From: Paenibacillus sp. BJ-4
Lineage (GTDB): Bacteria; Bacillota; Bacilli; Paenibacillales; Paenibacillaceae
NCBI RefSeq assembly: GCF_020404765.1
Contig: NZ_JAIVEM010000006.1
Span: 421,950 to 485,949, forward strand
Direction of reading: 5' to 3'
DNA: 64,000 nt
Positions 17,102-26,199 of the stretch are shown here, piece by piece. Position 1 is the first letter of the stretch. Each line of letters starts with the position of its first letter. The notes beneath the pieces are model-generated. The model made no database searches, was not told where the DNA came from, and saw only the letters and a list, made by a program, of their open reading frames with translations. Position numbers and translations under genes: made by a program.

Positions 17102-18478
17102 ATGATAAACAAAAAAGGAATGATGAGGGCTTCTCTTTCAGTGGCGATCGCCAGTTCATTACTGACAGGAAATGCTGCGATGATGTCCGCAGCTTCTTTG
17201 GAAAATGAGCGTGCAGTGGTTGCAACGTGTGATTCGACACTGGCTGATATGCCAGCTTATCTCAAATCATCGGTGGAGTGGGTTTGGAAGAATAGAATAC
17301 TGACCGAAGGCTCGACTAACCGCAAAAATTTAATTTTCGATCAAATTTTTGCGGGAAAAGGCACTCTTAATTATGTTATACGCTGGCAGTCTTCTAAGCC
17401 AGTTACGCTTCAACAGCGTCAGGATATTGCTAGAATGCTAGGTCTGCAGATGAACCATTGGACAGAGCATCTCCAGGGATATGATGGCTGGCCCTACAAG
17501 GATATTAAAGTGAACGTGGTAGGCTGGGCTGTTGCCGATCCTTCACTGCTGCTGGACAAGCAGCCTGACGAGGTCGTTTATACAGATACCATTACAGATG
17601 TGTTAGCTTCCGAACAACCGGAAATTCCTGCTGCACTTCCCGTTGCGCCTAATGGAATATCCAGATTTGAGCATTTTTCAGACCCCGACTATTCGTACCC
17701 GGGGGGATTGGATAAACGCTTTGATATGTATCTTTGGGCTACAGAAAATTTCGGTGGGGGAGCCGGCGGCGACTGGGGACAGCGTATGAGTGACGAATAT
17801 GTTCTGAGCACGGTGAACACTGATGAGATCGAAATCACGGAACACGAAATTGGACATGGCTTTGGACTAAACGATTTTTATGAAGAGCACGAGCGTCCAC
17901 CGGGTGGCTTCCCAACCAACACCATTATGTGGGCCGGCAATTCCGATCATATCACAGACTGGGATATTTGGATGCTGCGTTATACCTGGAGTCAGCTCAA
18001 ACAAGATACTTCCCGTTTCCCAAGTACAACTAACGGCGACGAGGGCCCCATCGACACATCGCCTGATGAAAACGTAAACATTGCGCCAGCTGCAAAAGTC
18101 AGCACTTCCTATACTTCACCTTGGGAAAATGTGAGCGCACTCAATGATGGCTTTGATCCAACCAGCTCCAATGACAGAAGTCACGCCGTGTACGGAAACT
18201 GGCCAGAAACGGGAACACAATGGGTTCAATATGATTTTGATCAAGAGCAAACGATATCCCAAACCGATGTATATTGGTTCAAAGATGGCTCTGGCATTGA
18301 TGTTCCCAAGTCTTACAAGATAAAGTACTGGAACGGTCAAGGCTGGTCTAATGTTAAGCAGGCCAAAGGACTGGGCACTGCGGTAGATCAATATAATACG
18401 ACCACCCTCACACCTGTAAAAACAACAAAATTAAAAATTGAAATGGTATCCAGAGGTTCGGCATCCACAGGGATTTAA
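17102..18478 (+). CDS. Secreted snapalysin-type zinc metalloprotease with C-terminal discoidin-like domain
   Basis: 458 residues from ATG 17102, chosen because TGGAGG (17088-17093) sits 8 nt upstream and overlaps the alternative ATG 17087. A signal peptide ends near MMSAAS. The catalytic domain has HEIGHGFGLND (HExxHxxGxxD) and a downstream TIMWAG that may be the Met-turn, as in the broken paralogue at 1219-2154. A linker leads to about 135 residues of F5/8 type C (discoidin)-like beta-sandwich (NIAPAAKVSTSYTSPWENVS and onward), usually carbohydrate- or surface-binding. The stop TAA at 18476 looks premature: the next codons read EWKVAAKQ then TAA (18505), and homologous domains usually end in a similar EWKV strand. 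The protein is thus probably missing its last beta-strand. Substrate unknown. Confidence 0.7.
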   Translation: MINKKGMMRASLSVAIASSLLTGNAAMMSAASLENERAVVATCDSTLADMPAYLKSSVEWVWKNRILTEGSTNRKNLIFDQIFAGKGTLNYVIRWQSSKPVTLQQRQDIARMLGLQMNHWTEHLQGYDGWPYKDIKVNVVGWAVADPSLLLDKQPDEVVYTDTITDVLASEQPEIPAALPVAPNGISRFEHFSDPDYSYPGGLDKRFDMYLWATENFGGGAGGDWGQRMSDEYVLSTVNTDEIEITEHEIGHGFGLNDFYEEHERPPGGFPTNTIMWAGNSDHITDWDIWMLRYTWSQLKQDTSRFPSTTNGDEGPIDTSPDENVNIAPAAKVSTSYTSPWENVSALNDGFDPTSSNDRSHAVYGNWPETGTQWVQYDFDQEQTISQTDVYWFKDGSGIDVPKSYKIKYWNGQGWSNVKQAKGLGTAVDQYNTTTLTPVKTTKLKIEMVSRGSASTGI

Positions 18479-18516
18479 GAGTGGAAAGTAGCGGCCAAGC
18501 AATAAGTTATTCTAAA

Positions 18517-18556
18517 GGTTGTTTCTTGCGATATTGCAGGAGACAGCCTTTTTTTA
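18517..18556 (+). terminator. Terminator of the second metalloprotease
   Basis: GGTTGTTTC (18517-18525) pairs, with G-U pairs, with GAGACAGCC (18540-18548), followed by a run of T. Confidence 0.65.
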
Positions 18557-18723
18557 TTCATAGCCGGAACCACTGGAGTCCGATCATATCAGGCTTTTTT
18601 GCATCTTCTTGATTATAGCGCTTGTTTCGTTCATATTTGTATGCAAGGATCACAGGGAATGAACGAGTGTACGATAATATGTATAATAAACGTCAGACAT
18701 GAAAGAAAAGAGGACAGAGAGCG

Positions 18724-19200
18724 ATGTGTTATGACGTGAATGCTCCTTATAATGTACATGTAGCATATGGACCGGTGTTTGAGCTGCTCAGCAGCTTGCA
18801 TACCTTTATTTGCCGCAAGGCTTACAAGAAGACCGATTTATCATCGGAATGGGCGGAGCAGGTACGTGGCACGCTGTCTCCTGGTTTGTCCGGATTGCTG
18901 GAGACGATGGAAATCAATGCAGACTGGAAGGTCATCTACGGACTCGTCTGCATGCTTACCGATCAAGGAGGTATTGATGAGGTTGTAGATCGTCTGGAGA
19001 GCCAGACTGCACAGGAATTGAACGACCAGGCATTGGCCTAGCTGTCCAAGGGAATCACGCATGACCATATATTTAAGCTCCGTACCGCGGGTTTCATCCA
19101 TGCTCATTTTGATGGCGAAACATTGCTTGGTTACAGCGCGCGGCTTTCGGCCGTGGATGAAATGCACGCGAGTATCCTTGGCTATATGGAGCGAACTTAG
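18724..19200 (+). pseudogene. ArsR-type winged-helix regulator with internal deletion and stop
   Basis: The frame opens at ATG 18724 with the N-terminal domain of a larger ArsR-like family (VFELLSSLHTFICRKAYKK). It meets TAG at 19039-19041 and then, in the same frame, continues as SKGITHDHIFKLRTAGFIHA and ends YSARLSAVDEMHASILGYME before TAG at 19200. The second part is the recognition-helix and wing end of the same kind of regulator. Full-length members are more than twice as long, so the middle of the gene, including most of the winged helix, has been deleted. A truncated 105-residue product could be made but would have no DNA-binding domain. The family call is from memory of similar Paenibacillus proteins. 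Confidence 0.55.
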
Positions 19201-19212
19201 ATCATTTTTTTC

Positions 19213-19241
19213 TTGACAAAAATATTTATTTATGCTATAAT
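19213..19241 (+). promoter_or_regulatory. Consensus sigma-A promoter of the leader-controlled methyltransferase
   Basis: TTGACA (19213-19218), a 17-nt spacer and TATAAT (19236-19241), a perfect consensus. Transcription should start near 19247-19249. Confidence 0.85.
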
Positions 19242-19249
19242 TTACTTTT

Positions 19250-19312
19250 ATGAAATTTGTGTTTATAATGAGATTCTCCTGGCCAGGGGAATCTTTTTTT
19301 GTTTATCACTAG
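19250..19312 (+). promoter_or_regulatory. Leader with short reading frame and intrinsic terminator (candidate attenuator)
   Basis: Between the promoter and the methyltransferase ribosome binding site lies a strong hairpin: AGATTC (19271-19276) with GAATCT (19289-19294), extended inward by CC/GG pairs, then seven T. It must be passed by every transcript from the promoter. A 20-codon open frame starts at ATG 19250, runs through the hairpin and ends at TAG 19310-19312, directly at the AGGAGG of the next gene. A second in-frame ATG is at 19268. The layout resembles the ribosome-sensing attenuators of Firmicute antibiotic-resistance genes, but translation of the leader is not shown: ATG 19250 has no ribosome binding site and would be nearly leaderless. 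Confidence 0.55.
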
Positions 19313-19324
19313 GAGGATAAAGGT

Positions 19325-20239
19325 ATGAAGCAAAATGAATCCAGTTTAACTTCCCTAATATCAGCTTTTGGCAGAGCATACCACAGTCAATATGACACAC
19401 CCAAAATTTTTGATGATTTTATCGCAAAAGATCTAATCTCCCAAAAAGAGTTTTCAGACATCAAAGAGAATATGATTCAAGGGATACCATTTTTTAATAA
19501 AGATATTGCTCAAAGGTTCCAGGACGATCCAGATGAAATTTTAAAATGGATTACACAAGTCCAGCTTTCTCCAACGCCCTTAGCACGTGCTGCGTATTGT
19601 GAAAAAGTATTACTTAATGAAGTAAGGTTAGGATTAAAACAGTATGTCATCCTTGGAGCTGGGTTGGATACTTTTTGTTTCCGGCATCCAGAATTGCGAA
19701 ACAGTCTGGAAATATTTGAAGTCGATTATCCGGCTACACAGGAACTTAAAAAGCAAAGGTTAGATGACGCAAGTTTAAAGATCCCGAGCCATCTTCATTT
19801 TGTTCCGATGGACTTCACCCATCATTTGTCTTTTCAAAATCTAATAGCTCAAGGGTTTGATCACCAAAAAACGTTCTTTAGCCTTCTGGGTGTTTCTTAT
19901 TATTTAACTAAAGAGGAAAATGCAAGATTAATAAATCATTTGTTTGCCCAAGTCCCATCGGGAAGCTCAATCGTGTTTGATTATTCAGACGAAAACCTTT
20001 TTAAAGAGAAAGGAATGTCTAACCGAGTTGATAATATGGTGAAAATGGCTTCCGCCAGTGGAGAACCAATGAAATCATGTTTCACTTATTATGAAATTGA
20101 AAATATGCTGAAAAAATCAGATTTACTAATTTATGAACATCTGTCACCAGCTACAATAAATGACCTTTTCTTTGAGAATAGGACAGATTATTTAACTGCA
20201 TTTGAAACGATTCATTATATCCATGCTATAAAAAAATAA
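19325..20239 (+). CDS. TIGR00027/LCM-type SAM-dependent methyltransferase
   Basis: 304 residues of the leucine-carboxyl-methyltransferase-like family. Motif I is YVILGAGLDTFCFR (about residues 106-119), the ribose-binding acid is in FEVDYPATQELKK, and a later SIVFDYSDEN resembles motif IV. The start ATG 19325 follows AGGAGG. The gene stands alone between a perfect promoter and a strong terminator, behind the leader hairpin described separately. Members of this family methylate carboxylates of small molecules or peptides, some in polyketide pathways; no substrate can be named here. The regulatory leader suggests inducible expression, possibly by a translation inhibitor, which is inference. Confidence 0.7.
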   Translation: MKQNESSLTSLISAFGRAYHSQYDTPKIFDDFIAKDLISQKEFSDIKENMIQGIPFFNKDIAQRFQDDPDEILKWITQVQLSPTPLARAAYCEKVLLNEVRLGLKQYVILGAGLDTFCFRHPELRNSLEIFEVDYPATQELKKQRLDDASLKIPSHLHFVPMDFTHHLSFQNLIAQGFDHQKTFFSLLGVSYYLTKEENARLINHLFAQVPSGSSIVFDYSDENLFKEKGMSNRVDNMVKMASASGEPMKSCFTYYEIENMLKKSDLLIYEHLSPATINDLFFENRTDYLTAFETIHYIHAIKK

Positions 20240-20262
20240 TAATACCGCTCATAACGACTCGC

Positions 20263-20296
20263 CTCTCAATCTATGCTTAGGATTGAGAGTTTTTTT
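20263..20296 (+). terminator. Terminator of the TIGR00027-type methyltransferase
   Basis: CTCTCAATC (20263-20271) pairs perfectly with GATTGAGAG (20281-20289), then seven T. Confidence 0.9.
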
Positions 20297-20335
20297 AACT
20301 CCAGTCACTTTATATAAAAATAATGCAGTTCTCCC

Positions 20336-20364
20336 TTTACAGAACCCTATTAAATTCCTATAAT
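20336..20364 (+). promoter_or_regulatory. Sigma-A promoter of the oligopeptide transporter operon
   Basis: TTTACA (20336-20341), 17 nt, TATAAT (20359-20364). Confidence 0.75.
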
Positions 20365-20430
20365 GAGATTTATCTTATTAATCACGACTTGTTATATCGG
20401 AATATACTGAATTAACTTGGGGGGATTATT

Positions 20431-22154
20431 TTGAAAAAGGGAATGATTCGGCTTGGCAGTCTGCTTCTGGCGGGCTCTGTCTTGTTGGCTGCTTGCTCTA
20501 ACGGGGGGGCGGACAGTGCTGACAATACGACGGCGCAAAATAATGAGAACACGCAGACGGCTGGTACAGCGCAGCCATTAACGAGCCTGGTGCAAGCTTC
20601 TGATCTGTCCAAATTGCCGGAGGTGTCGCAAAAAAGAAACGACACGATTATTGTCGGTCTGACCGACCCGGCAGGCGTGTTCACTCCGTATTTTAACCAA
20701 AGCGGTTATGACGGCAATGTGATCTCGCAGTTGTGGACTCCGCTGGTTACGGTAGACGAGAAGGGGCTTCCACTGCCCAATCTGGCGAAGAGCTGGGATA
20801 TTTCCAAGGATAATCTAACGTACACGTTTCATCTGGTTCCAGGTACCAACTTCAGTGATGGCTCCCCTTTGACAGCAGAGGATGTAGCTTTTACCTGGAC
20901 GTTGATCTATGACAAAGCCTATCCTGGCGACAGCCAAATCCGAAAGCTGAACATTAAAGGCGGCAATGCCTATACAGAAGGCAGAGCACAACAAATTGCC
21001 GGAATTAAGGTGATTGATCCGCAGACCATTTCTGTGACGTTAGAAAAACCAAATGCGCTGGCACTGACAATTCTAGGTGAGTATGTGCTGTCCAAAGCTT
21101 ACTATGGCAAGGATTACAAGTTCGGGCAGCTGGATTATTTTAAAAATCTGCATGGCAATCCTCTGGGTAACGGGGCTTATAAGCTGGAAAAGTTTGTTCC
21201 AGGGCAAGAGGTTCGTCTGGAGGCAAATGATCATTTCTTCAAAGGAAAGCCGAAAACACAGCATTTCATCTACAAAACAGCGGAGGGCGATGCTTGGCAG
21301 TTCATTGAAACGGGCGATACCGACTTTGCTTCCTTCACCGCAACGCAGGAAAATATCGACAAGCTAAAAGGGCTTGGCTTTTTGAACATTTTGCCTTACA
21401 CCCCAAGCACTTACGGATATTTGCAGGTCAATCTGGAAAATGAAAAGCTGAAGGATAAAAAGGTTCGCCAAGCGTTGACCTATGGACTGGATCGTAAAAG
21501 CATTTATGTCGACGCCGCTCAGGGGGCAGGGGTGGTGGCTAACATTCCAGCTTCCCCAATATCCTGGTCTTACACGACAGGCGGAATCAACCCCTATAAC
21601 TATGACCCGGAAAAAGCAAAAAAGCTGCTGGATGAAGCGGGCTCTGGGTAGAAGGCAGTGACGGTATCCGTGAGAAAAACGGTCAGAAGCTGACCATTCA
21701 CTTGCTAACCTCCAAGCGTCCCGAAACAGATACTTTTATTGCGCTTGCGGCTGAAAATTACAAAGCAATTGGTGTAGATTTGCAACCGGAAATCTTCGCA
21801 GACTTTAATGCCATGGTCGCCAAAGTAGAAGGCAAGGATTATGATCTGGCCGCCTTCTCGACAGGGATGCTGACAGATCCATCTGATGGAATCGAGCCAT
21901 TCGTCAATGGAGAAATCAAGGGATATAACAATCCAAAGCTCAAAGAGTTATATGAAAAAGGCTTGTCTACGACGAATATTGAAGAACGCAAGAAAGTATA
22001 TAAAGAATTATATGTGCTGCTAAATGATGAATTGCCCGTCATTTTCACCAACTACAAGAAGACAGTGTATGCCTACAATGGTCGGATGGAACATGTAAAG
22101 GTCAGTCCGTTCATTGGCTTATCTGGTAATCTGTTCGAATGGTCCCTTAAATAA
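20431..22154 (+). pseudogene. Oligopeptide-binding lipoprotein (OppA/DppE-like), frameshifted
   Basis: TTG 20431 after GGGGGG opens a lipoprotein with lipobox LLAAC (Cys22) and the family-5 solute-binding fold (for example NLAKSWDISKDNLTYTFHL). The frame stops at TAG 21649-21651 just after KKLLDEAG. If the CT at about 21643-21644 is removed, the text becomes AGWVEGSDGIREKNGQKL and continues through TIHLLTSKRPETDTF to TAA at 22154, as expected for an intact OppA of about 573 residues. So a 2-bp insertion (or equivalent shift) separates 406 N-terminal residues from the C-terminal lobe. The remaining four opp genes look intact, so this may be a recent mutation or a sequencing error. It would bind peptides outside the cell. 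Confidence 0.75.
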
Positions 22155-22165
22155 GTAACGCCTGC

Positions 22166-22204
22166 GGCCCCTTGTGAAGAACATCAGGTTCGGATCAAGG
22201 GGCC
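22166..22204 (+). other. Intra-operon stem-loop between oppA and oppB
   Basis: GGCCCCTTG (22166-22174) pairs perfectly with CAAGGGGCC (22196-22204) with no T run after it. Such a structure between a binding-protein gene and its permeases commonly stabilises the upstream mRNA or attenuates the downstream part. This explains why the 107-bp gap is not a terminator. Confidence 0.6.
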
Positions 22205-22261
22205 TCGCCAAATGGGAAATGCAGTTTGAGCAGCCCGATCCTGAGGTGAAAGGAGTCTGTC

Positions 22262-23215
22262 ATGAGCTCATTTTTAACGAAAAGACTGACATATATGATT
22301 ATTATTTTGTTGGCTGCTTCGATGATGATTTTTTTTCTGTATGCCATGACACCGGGAGATTTCATTAGCGGTAATCTGAAGCTGTCGCCAGAGAGAAAGG
22401 CAGAGCTCAGAGAAATCTATGGCCTGAACAAGCCTATTCTTGAACGCTACGGCAACTGGCTGGAAAATGCGCTGCATGGCAATTTTGGCTATTCGCTTGC
22501 CCAGCAGAAGCCGGTTCTGACCTTGTTTAATGAGTATATCTGGAACTCGTTTTTGCTGGCTATTGTATCGACCTTCCTGACCTGGCTTATCGCGGTCATT
22601 ATTGGTGTGGTTGCTGCTTACAAGCAGTATTCATGGTTCGATACGTTGGTTATGGTGGTGGTTTTTGCTGCAATGTCCGTTCCGTCTTTTTTTATCGGGC
22701 TGTATCTGATTAAAATTGCTGCTGTTGACCTAAAGTGGCTGCCACCGAGCGGCATGCTCAATACAGGCAGTAACGCTACAGGCTTGGAGTATGTGAAGGA
22801 GGTTCTCCAGCATATGACCTTGCCGGTGATCGTTATGACGCTGCTGGGACTGGGCTCGCTGACCCGCTATTTCCGCAGCAATATGATCGACGTAATCCAG
22901 CAGGATTATATTCGCACAGCCCGTGCAAAGGGACTAAAGGAAAAAAAGGTGCTTTTTACGCACGCACTGAGAAATGCATTACTGCCGGCCATTACGCTCG
23001 TTGGCTTCGAATTGCCTGCGCTGTTTGGTGGATCGCTTATTATTGAAAAGATTTTTAACTGGCCGGGAATCGGTCAGCTGTATATGCTATCCTTTTCGCT
23101 TCGGGATTATCCGCTGCTCATGGGCTTCACGATGCTGATTGCCATATTGAGCGTCATCGGGACGCTGTTGTCCGATATTTTGTATCGCATTGCAGACCCG
23201 CGTGTGAAAGTGTAA
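22262..23215 (+). CDS. Oligopeptide ABC transporter permease, OppB/AppB type
   Basis: 317 residues with about six membrane helices, the first at residues 10-30. The family signature EAA loop reads DYIRTARAKGLKEKKVLFTH near residues 217-236, and the C-terminal IADPRVKV ending is typical of OppB. AAAGGAG lies upstream of ATG 22262. It heads the permease-permease-ATPase-ATPase part of the operon; the next gene starts 16 bp later. Confidence 0.9.
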   Translation: MSSFLTKRLTYMIIILLAASMMIFFLYAMTPGDFISGNLKLSPERKAELREIYGLNKPILERYGNWLENALHGNFGYSLAQQKPVLTLFNEYIWNSFLLAIVSTFLTWLIAVIIGVVAAYKQYSWFDTLVMVVVFAAMSVPSFFIGLYLIKIAAVDLKWLPPSGMLNTGSNATGLEYVKEVLQHMTLPVIVMTLLGLGSLTRYFRSNMIDVIQQDYIRTARAKGLKEKKVLFTHALRNALLPAITLVGFELPALFGGSLIIEKIFNWPGIGQLYMLSFSLRDYPLLMGFTMLIAILSVIGTLLSDILYRIADPRVKV

Positions 23216-23230
23216 GGAGGGGGCGAAGGA

Positions 23231-24157
23231 ATGTCATCTGTTAGCAGTAATTTGAGTAAAAGCAGTGCCAGACTGCGATCAGCTGCCAAATCCTCGATGT
23301 GGCAGCAAGCGATCAGGCGGCTGTTTAGAAACAAGCTGGCTATGGCTGGTCTGCTTGTCGTGGTATTTATGTTTTTGCTCTGTTTTATCGGCCCGTTATT
23401 TTCTCCCTATGCCGATAATAAAACAAATATATTGATGATGAACAAGCCGCCGAACATCCATCACTGGCTGGGAGCAGACAAGCTGGGACGGGATGTGCTG
23501 ACCCGTGTGATGCAGGCAGGCCAAATATCTCTTACTGTGGGCTTGGCTTCTATGGTGCTGTCTGTCGTTTTGGGGGCTACGCTGGGAGTCATATCTGCCT
23601 ATTTTCGCGGGATCGCCGATCAGATTATTATGCGCGTTGCTGATTTGCTGCTGACGATTCCCAGTTTGCCGCTGCTCTTTATTATGGGCGCACTGCTATC
23701 TGACTGGAAGGTTCCGCCCGATCAGCGGATGTATATTGTTATGCTGATGCTTAGTTTGGTCAACTGGCCGGGGATTGCACGGATGGTGAGAGGTCAGATG
23801 CTTAGTTTACGGGAGCGTGAATTTATGCAGGCCGCGACGGTATTGGGACTATCCAATCGCCGTAAGCTGTTCAAGCATTTACTGCCTAATATTTTGCCGT
23901 TGCTGATCGTTATCGCTACATTGAACATTGGCGGAGCCATCCTGAGTGAATCTGTACTTAGCTTCTTTGGGCTTGGCGTGCTGCCCACGACACCGACCTG
24001 GGGGAATATGATTGATGCCGCGAACAATGTGCTGGATTTTCAGCAGCGTCCGTGGCTGTGGATACCGCCTGGCTTGTCTATTTTTGCTACAGTTATCGCT
24101 ATTAATATTTTTGGTGACGGGCTACGGGATGTACTTGATCCGAAACATAGAAGGTAG
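23231..24157 (+). CDS. Oligopeptide ABC transporter permease, OppC/AppC type
   Basis: 308 residues. A cytoplasmic N-terminal tail of about 35 residues leads into the first helix, followed by the OppC hallmark HHWLGADKLGRDVLTRV (about residues 77-93), then five further helices and the EAA loop REFMQAATVLGLSNRRKLFK. It ends with DGLRDVLDPKHRR, the usual C-terminus of the family. AAGGAGGGGG precedes ATG 23231. It pairs with the upstream permease. Confidence 0.9.
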   Translation: MSSVSSNLSKSSARLRSAAKSSMWQQAIRRLFRNKLAMAGLLVVVFMFLLCFIGPLFSPYADNKTNILMMNKPPNIHHWLGADKLGRDVLTRVMQAGQISLTVGLASMVLSVVLGATLGVISAYFRGIADQIIMRVADLLLTIPSLPLLFIMGALLSDWKVPPDQRMYIVMLMLSLVNWPGIARMVRGQMLSLREREFMQAATVLGLSNRRKLFKHLLPNILPLLIVIATLNIGGAILSESVLSFFGLGVLPTTPTWGNMIDAANNVLDFQQRPWLWIPPGLSIFATVIAINIFGDGLRDVLDPKHRR

Positions 24158-24170
24158 GTGATCATACACC

Positions 24171-25154
24171 ATGAACAATTTACTTTCCATTGAGCATTTA
24201 AGCACTCATTTTTATACAGAAGAAGGAACGGTTAAAGCGGTGGATGATATCAGCTTTCGCGTGAAGCCAGGGGAAACGGTGTGTATTGTCGGTGAATCAG
24301 GCTGTGGCAAAAGCATTACCGCCATGTCGATCATGGGCCTGATCCAGAGTCCAGGTGGTAAGGTGGCAGGGGGAAGCATCCGCTTTGAGGGTACTGATTT
24401 GCTGGAGCTTAGCAGAAATGAGATGCGCACGATTCGCGGACATGAGATATCTATGATTTTTCAGGAACCGATGTCTTCACTGAATCCGGTTATGACCATT
24501 GGTGAACAATTGTCTGAGCCGCTGATTGAGCATTTGAAGCTAGGCCGCAAGGAAGCTCGCAAACGGGCACTGGAGCTGATCGAACAGGTTGGCATATCCC
24601 GACCGGAGCAGATTGTGAAAAGCTATCCGCATGAGCTGAGCGGGGGAATGCTGCAACGTATCATGATCGCCATCGCTGTGTCCTGCGGTCCCAAGCTGCT
24701 TATCGCGGATGAGCCAACTACGGCGCTGGATGTGACAATACAAGCACAAATCCTCGACATGCTGCGTGATTTTAAAGCCCAATCCAATATGTCGTTGCTG
24801 TTGATCACCCATGATCTGGGCGTGGTTGCGGAAATGGCAGATTACGTCATTGTGATGTATGCGGGCAAGATTGTCGAGGAAGGCGAAGTGGTACAGCTAT
24901 TCAATCACCCCAAACATCCTTACACACAAGGCTTGCTCAAATCCAAGCCAGTGCTTAATCAGCGCCAAAAGGAGCTGTATTACATCCCCGGACAGGTCCC
25001 TAATCCGCTGGAGCTGACGGCTTCCTGCTACTTTCATGACCGCTGCGAGCATTGTATGGACATTTGTCGCGTGAAGGAACCTACATTAAAAGAAATTTCA
25101 GCTCAGCAGAAAGCATCCTGCTGGTTATATGAGGAGGCGGTTGTTCATGGCTGA
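24171..25154 (+). CDS. Oligopeptide ABC transporter ATPase, OppD type
   Basis: 327 residues, cytoplasmic. Walker A is GESGCGKS (about residues 41-48), the signature is LSGGMLQR and Walker B is LLIADEPTTALD, followed by the switch histidine in LLITHDLG. The OppD/F-specific C-terminal region carries a Cys-rich CYFHDRCEHCMDIC motif. It energises transport together with the next gene, whose start overlaps its last 8 bases. Confidence 0.92.
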   Translation: MNNLLSIEHLSTHFYTEEGTVKAVDDISFRVKPGETVCIVGESGCGKSITAMSIMGLIQSPGGKVAGGSIRFEGTDLLELSRNEMRTIRGHEISMIFQEPMSSLNPVMTIGEQLSEPLIEHLKLGRKEARKRALELIEQVGISRPEQIVKSYPHELSGGMLQRIMIAIAVSCGPKLLIADEPTTALDVTIQAQILDMLRDFKAQSNMSLLLITHDLGVVAEMADYVIVMYAGKIVEEGEVVQLFNHPKHPYTQGLLKSKPVLNQRQKELYYIPGQVPNPLELTASCYFHDRCEHCMDICRVKEPTLKEISAQQKASCWLYEEAVVHG

Positions 25155-26115
25155 GCCGTTGTTGGAAATAGACCGCTTAAAAACGTACTTTCCGGTCAAA
25201 TCCGGGTTAATGAATCGTACTTCAGGACATGTGCGGGCAGTGGACGATATCAGCTTTACAATCCATCAAGGAGAAACCTTCGGCCTGGTGGGTGAATCAG
25301 GGAGCGGCAAAAGCACAGTGGGCCGCACGATTGTCAGATTGACGGACAAAACAGACGGTACCGTAAAATACAAAGGGGTCGATCTACACAGCTTGTCTGC
25401 AAAAGGAATGCAGGAGCTTCGTCCCAAAATTCAGCTGATCTTTCAGGACCCATACAGCTCGCTGAATCCGCGCGTGCGGATCGGTGATGCCATTGGTGAG
25501 GCGTTGCTTGACCATGGTCTGGCGACGAAGGAGGAGGTCCGGTCCATTGTGCTGGATGTGCTCAAGCTGTGCGGATTGTCGGAGTATCATATCGACCGTT
25601 TTCCACACGAATTTTCGGGAGGACAACGTCAGCGGATTGGCATTGCCCGTGCGCTGGCACTCCAGCCGGATCTGATCATCGCGGATGAGCCGGTATCGGC
25701 GCTGGATGTGTCCATACAGGCGCAGATTATTAACCTTTTCGCCAAATTGCAGGCTGAGCGGGGACTGACGTATTTGTTCATATCGCATGACTTGAGTGTG
25801 GTAGAACATCTGTGTTCCCGTATTGGAGTGATGTATCTAGGTTCTATGGTCGAAACAGCTTCGCGTGATGAGCTATTCGGAAACCCGCTGCATCCATATA
25901 CAAAGGCCTTGCTGTCCGCTGCACCTATTCCGGTGCCGAAGCTGAAAAGGGAACGGATTTTGCTCAAAGGGGATATTCCGAGCCCAGTTAACCCGCCTTC
26001 AGGCTGCAAGTTTCATACTCGCTGTCCCTTTGCGATCAACCGTTGCTCCCAAGAGGCTCCACTCTATCGTGAAGCTCGTCCAGATCACTGGGTGGCTTGC
26101 CATTTGGTTGAATGA
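25147..26115 (+). CDS. Oligopeptide ABC transporter ATPase, OppF type
   Basis: 322 residues from ATG 25147, chosen because AGGAGG (25132-25137) is spaced correctly for it and would overlap an ATG at 25129. Walker A is GESGSGKS, the signature FSGGQRQR, Walker [13 protein letters not shown] and the H-loop ISHDLS. The C-terminal [14 protein letters not shown] motif is typical of OppF. It overlaps oppD by 8 bp, implying translational coupling. It is the last gene of the operon; no clear terminator precedes the rpsN promoter. Confidence 0.92.
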   Translation: MAEPLLEIDRLKTYFPVKSGLMNRTSGHVRAVDDISFTIHQGETFGLVGESGSGKSTVGRTIVRLTDKTDGTVKYKGVDLHSLSAKGMQELRPKIQLIFQDPYSSLNPRVRIGDAIGEALLDHGLATKEEVRSIVLDVLKLCGLSEYHIDRFPHEFSGGQRQRIGIARALALQPDLIIADEPVSALDVSIQAQIINLFAKLQAERGLTYLFISHDLSVVEHLCSRIGVMYLGSMVETASRDELFGNPLHPYTKALLSAAPIPVPKLKRERILLKGDIPSPVNPPSGCKFHTRCPFAINRCSQEAPLYREARPDHWVACHLVE

Positions 26116-26142
26116 AGAGGTTACAGATACAAGCAGCTTGGA

Positions 26143-26199
26143 TTGACAAGCTACCCGAAGCGGCGGTATATTAAATATTAATCGTAATTATTACAATTT
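26143..26199 (+). promoter_or_regulatory. Promoter and Zur box of the zinc-independent S14 gene
   Basis: TTGACA (26143-26148), 18 nt, TATATT (26167-26172). Directly downstream at the expected transcription start lies TAATCGTAAT (26179-26188), one base, ATTACAATTT (26190-26199), which fits the Bacillus Zur operator AAATCGTAAT-N-ATTACGATTT with few mismatches. Zinc-loaded Zur would block initiation; zinc starvation would release it. Confidence 0.8.

Noticed and set aside
19250..19312. The leader ORF listed as a coding gene
   Set aside because: It lacks a ribosome binding site and overlaps a terminator; it is described as a regulatory element instead.
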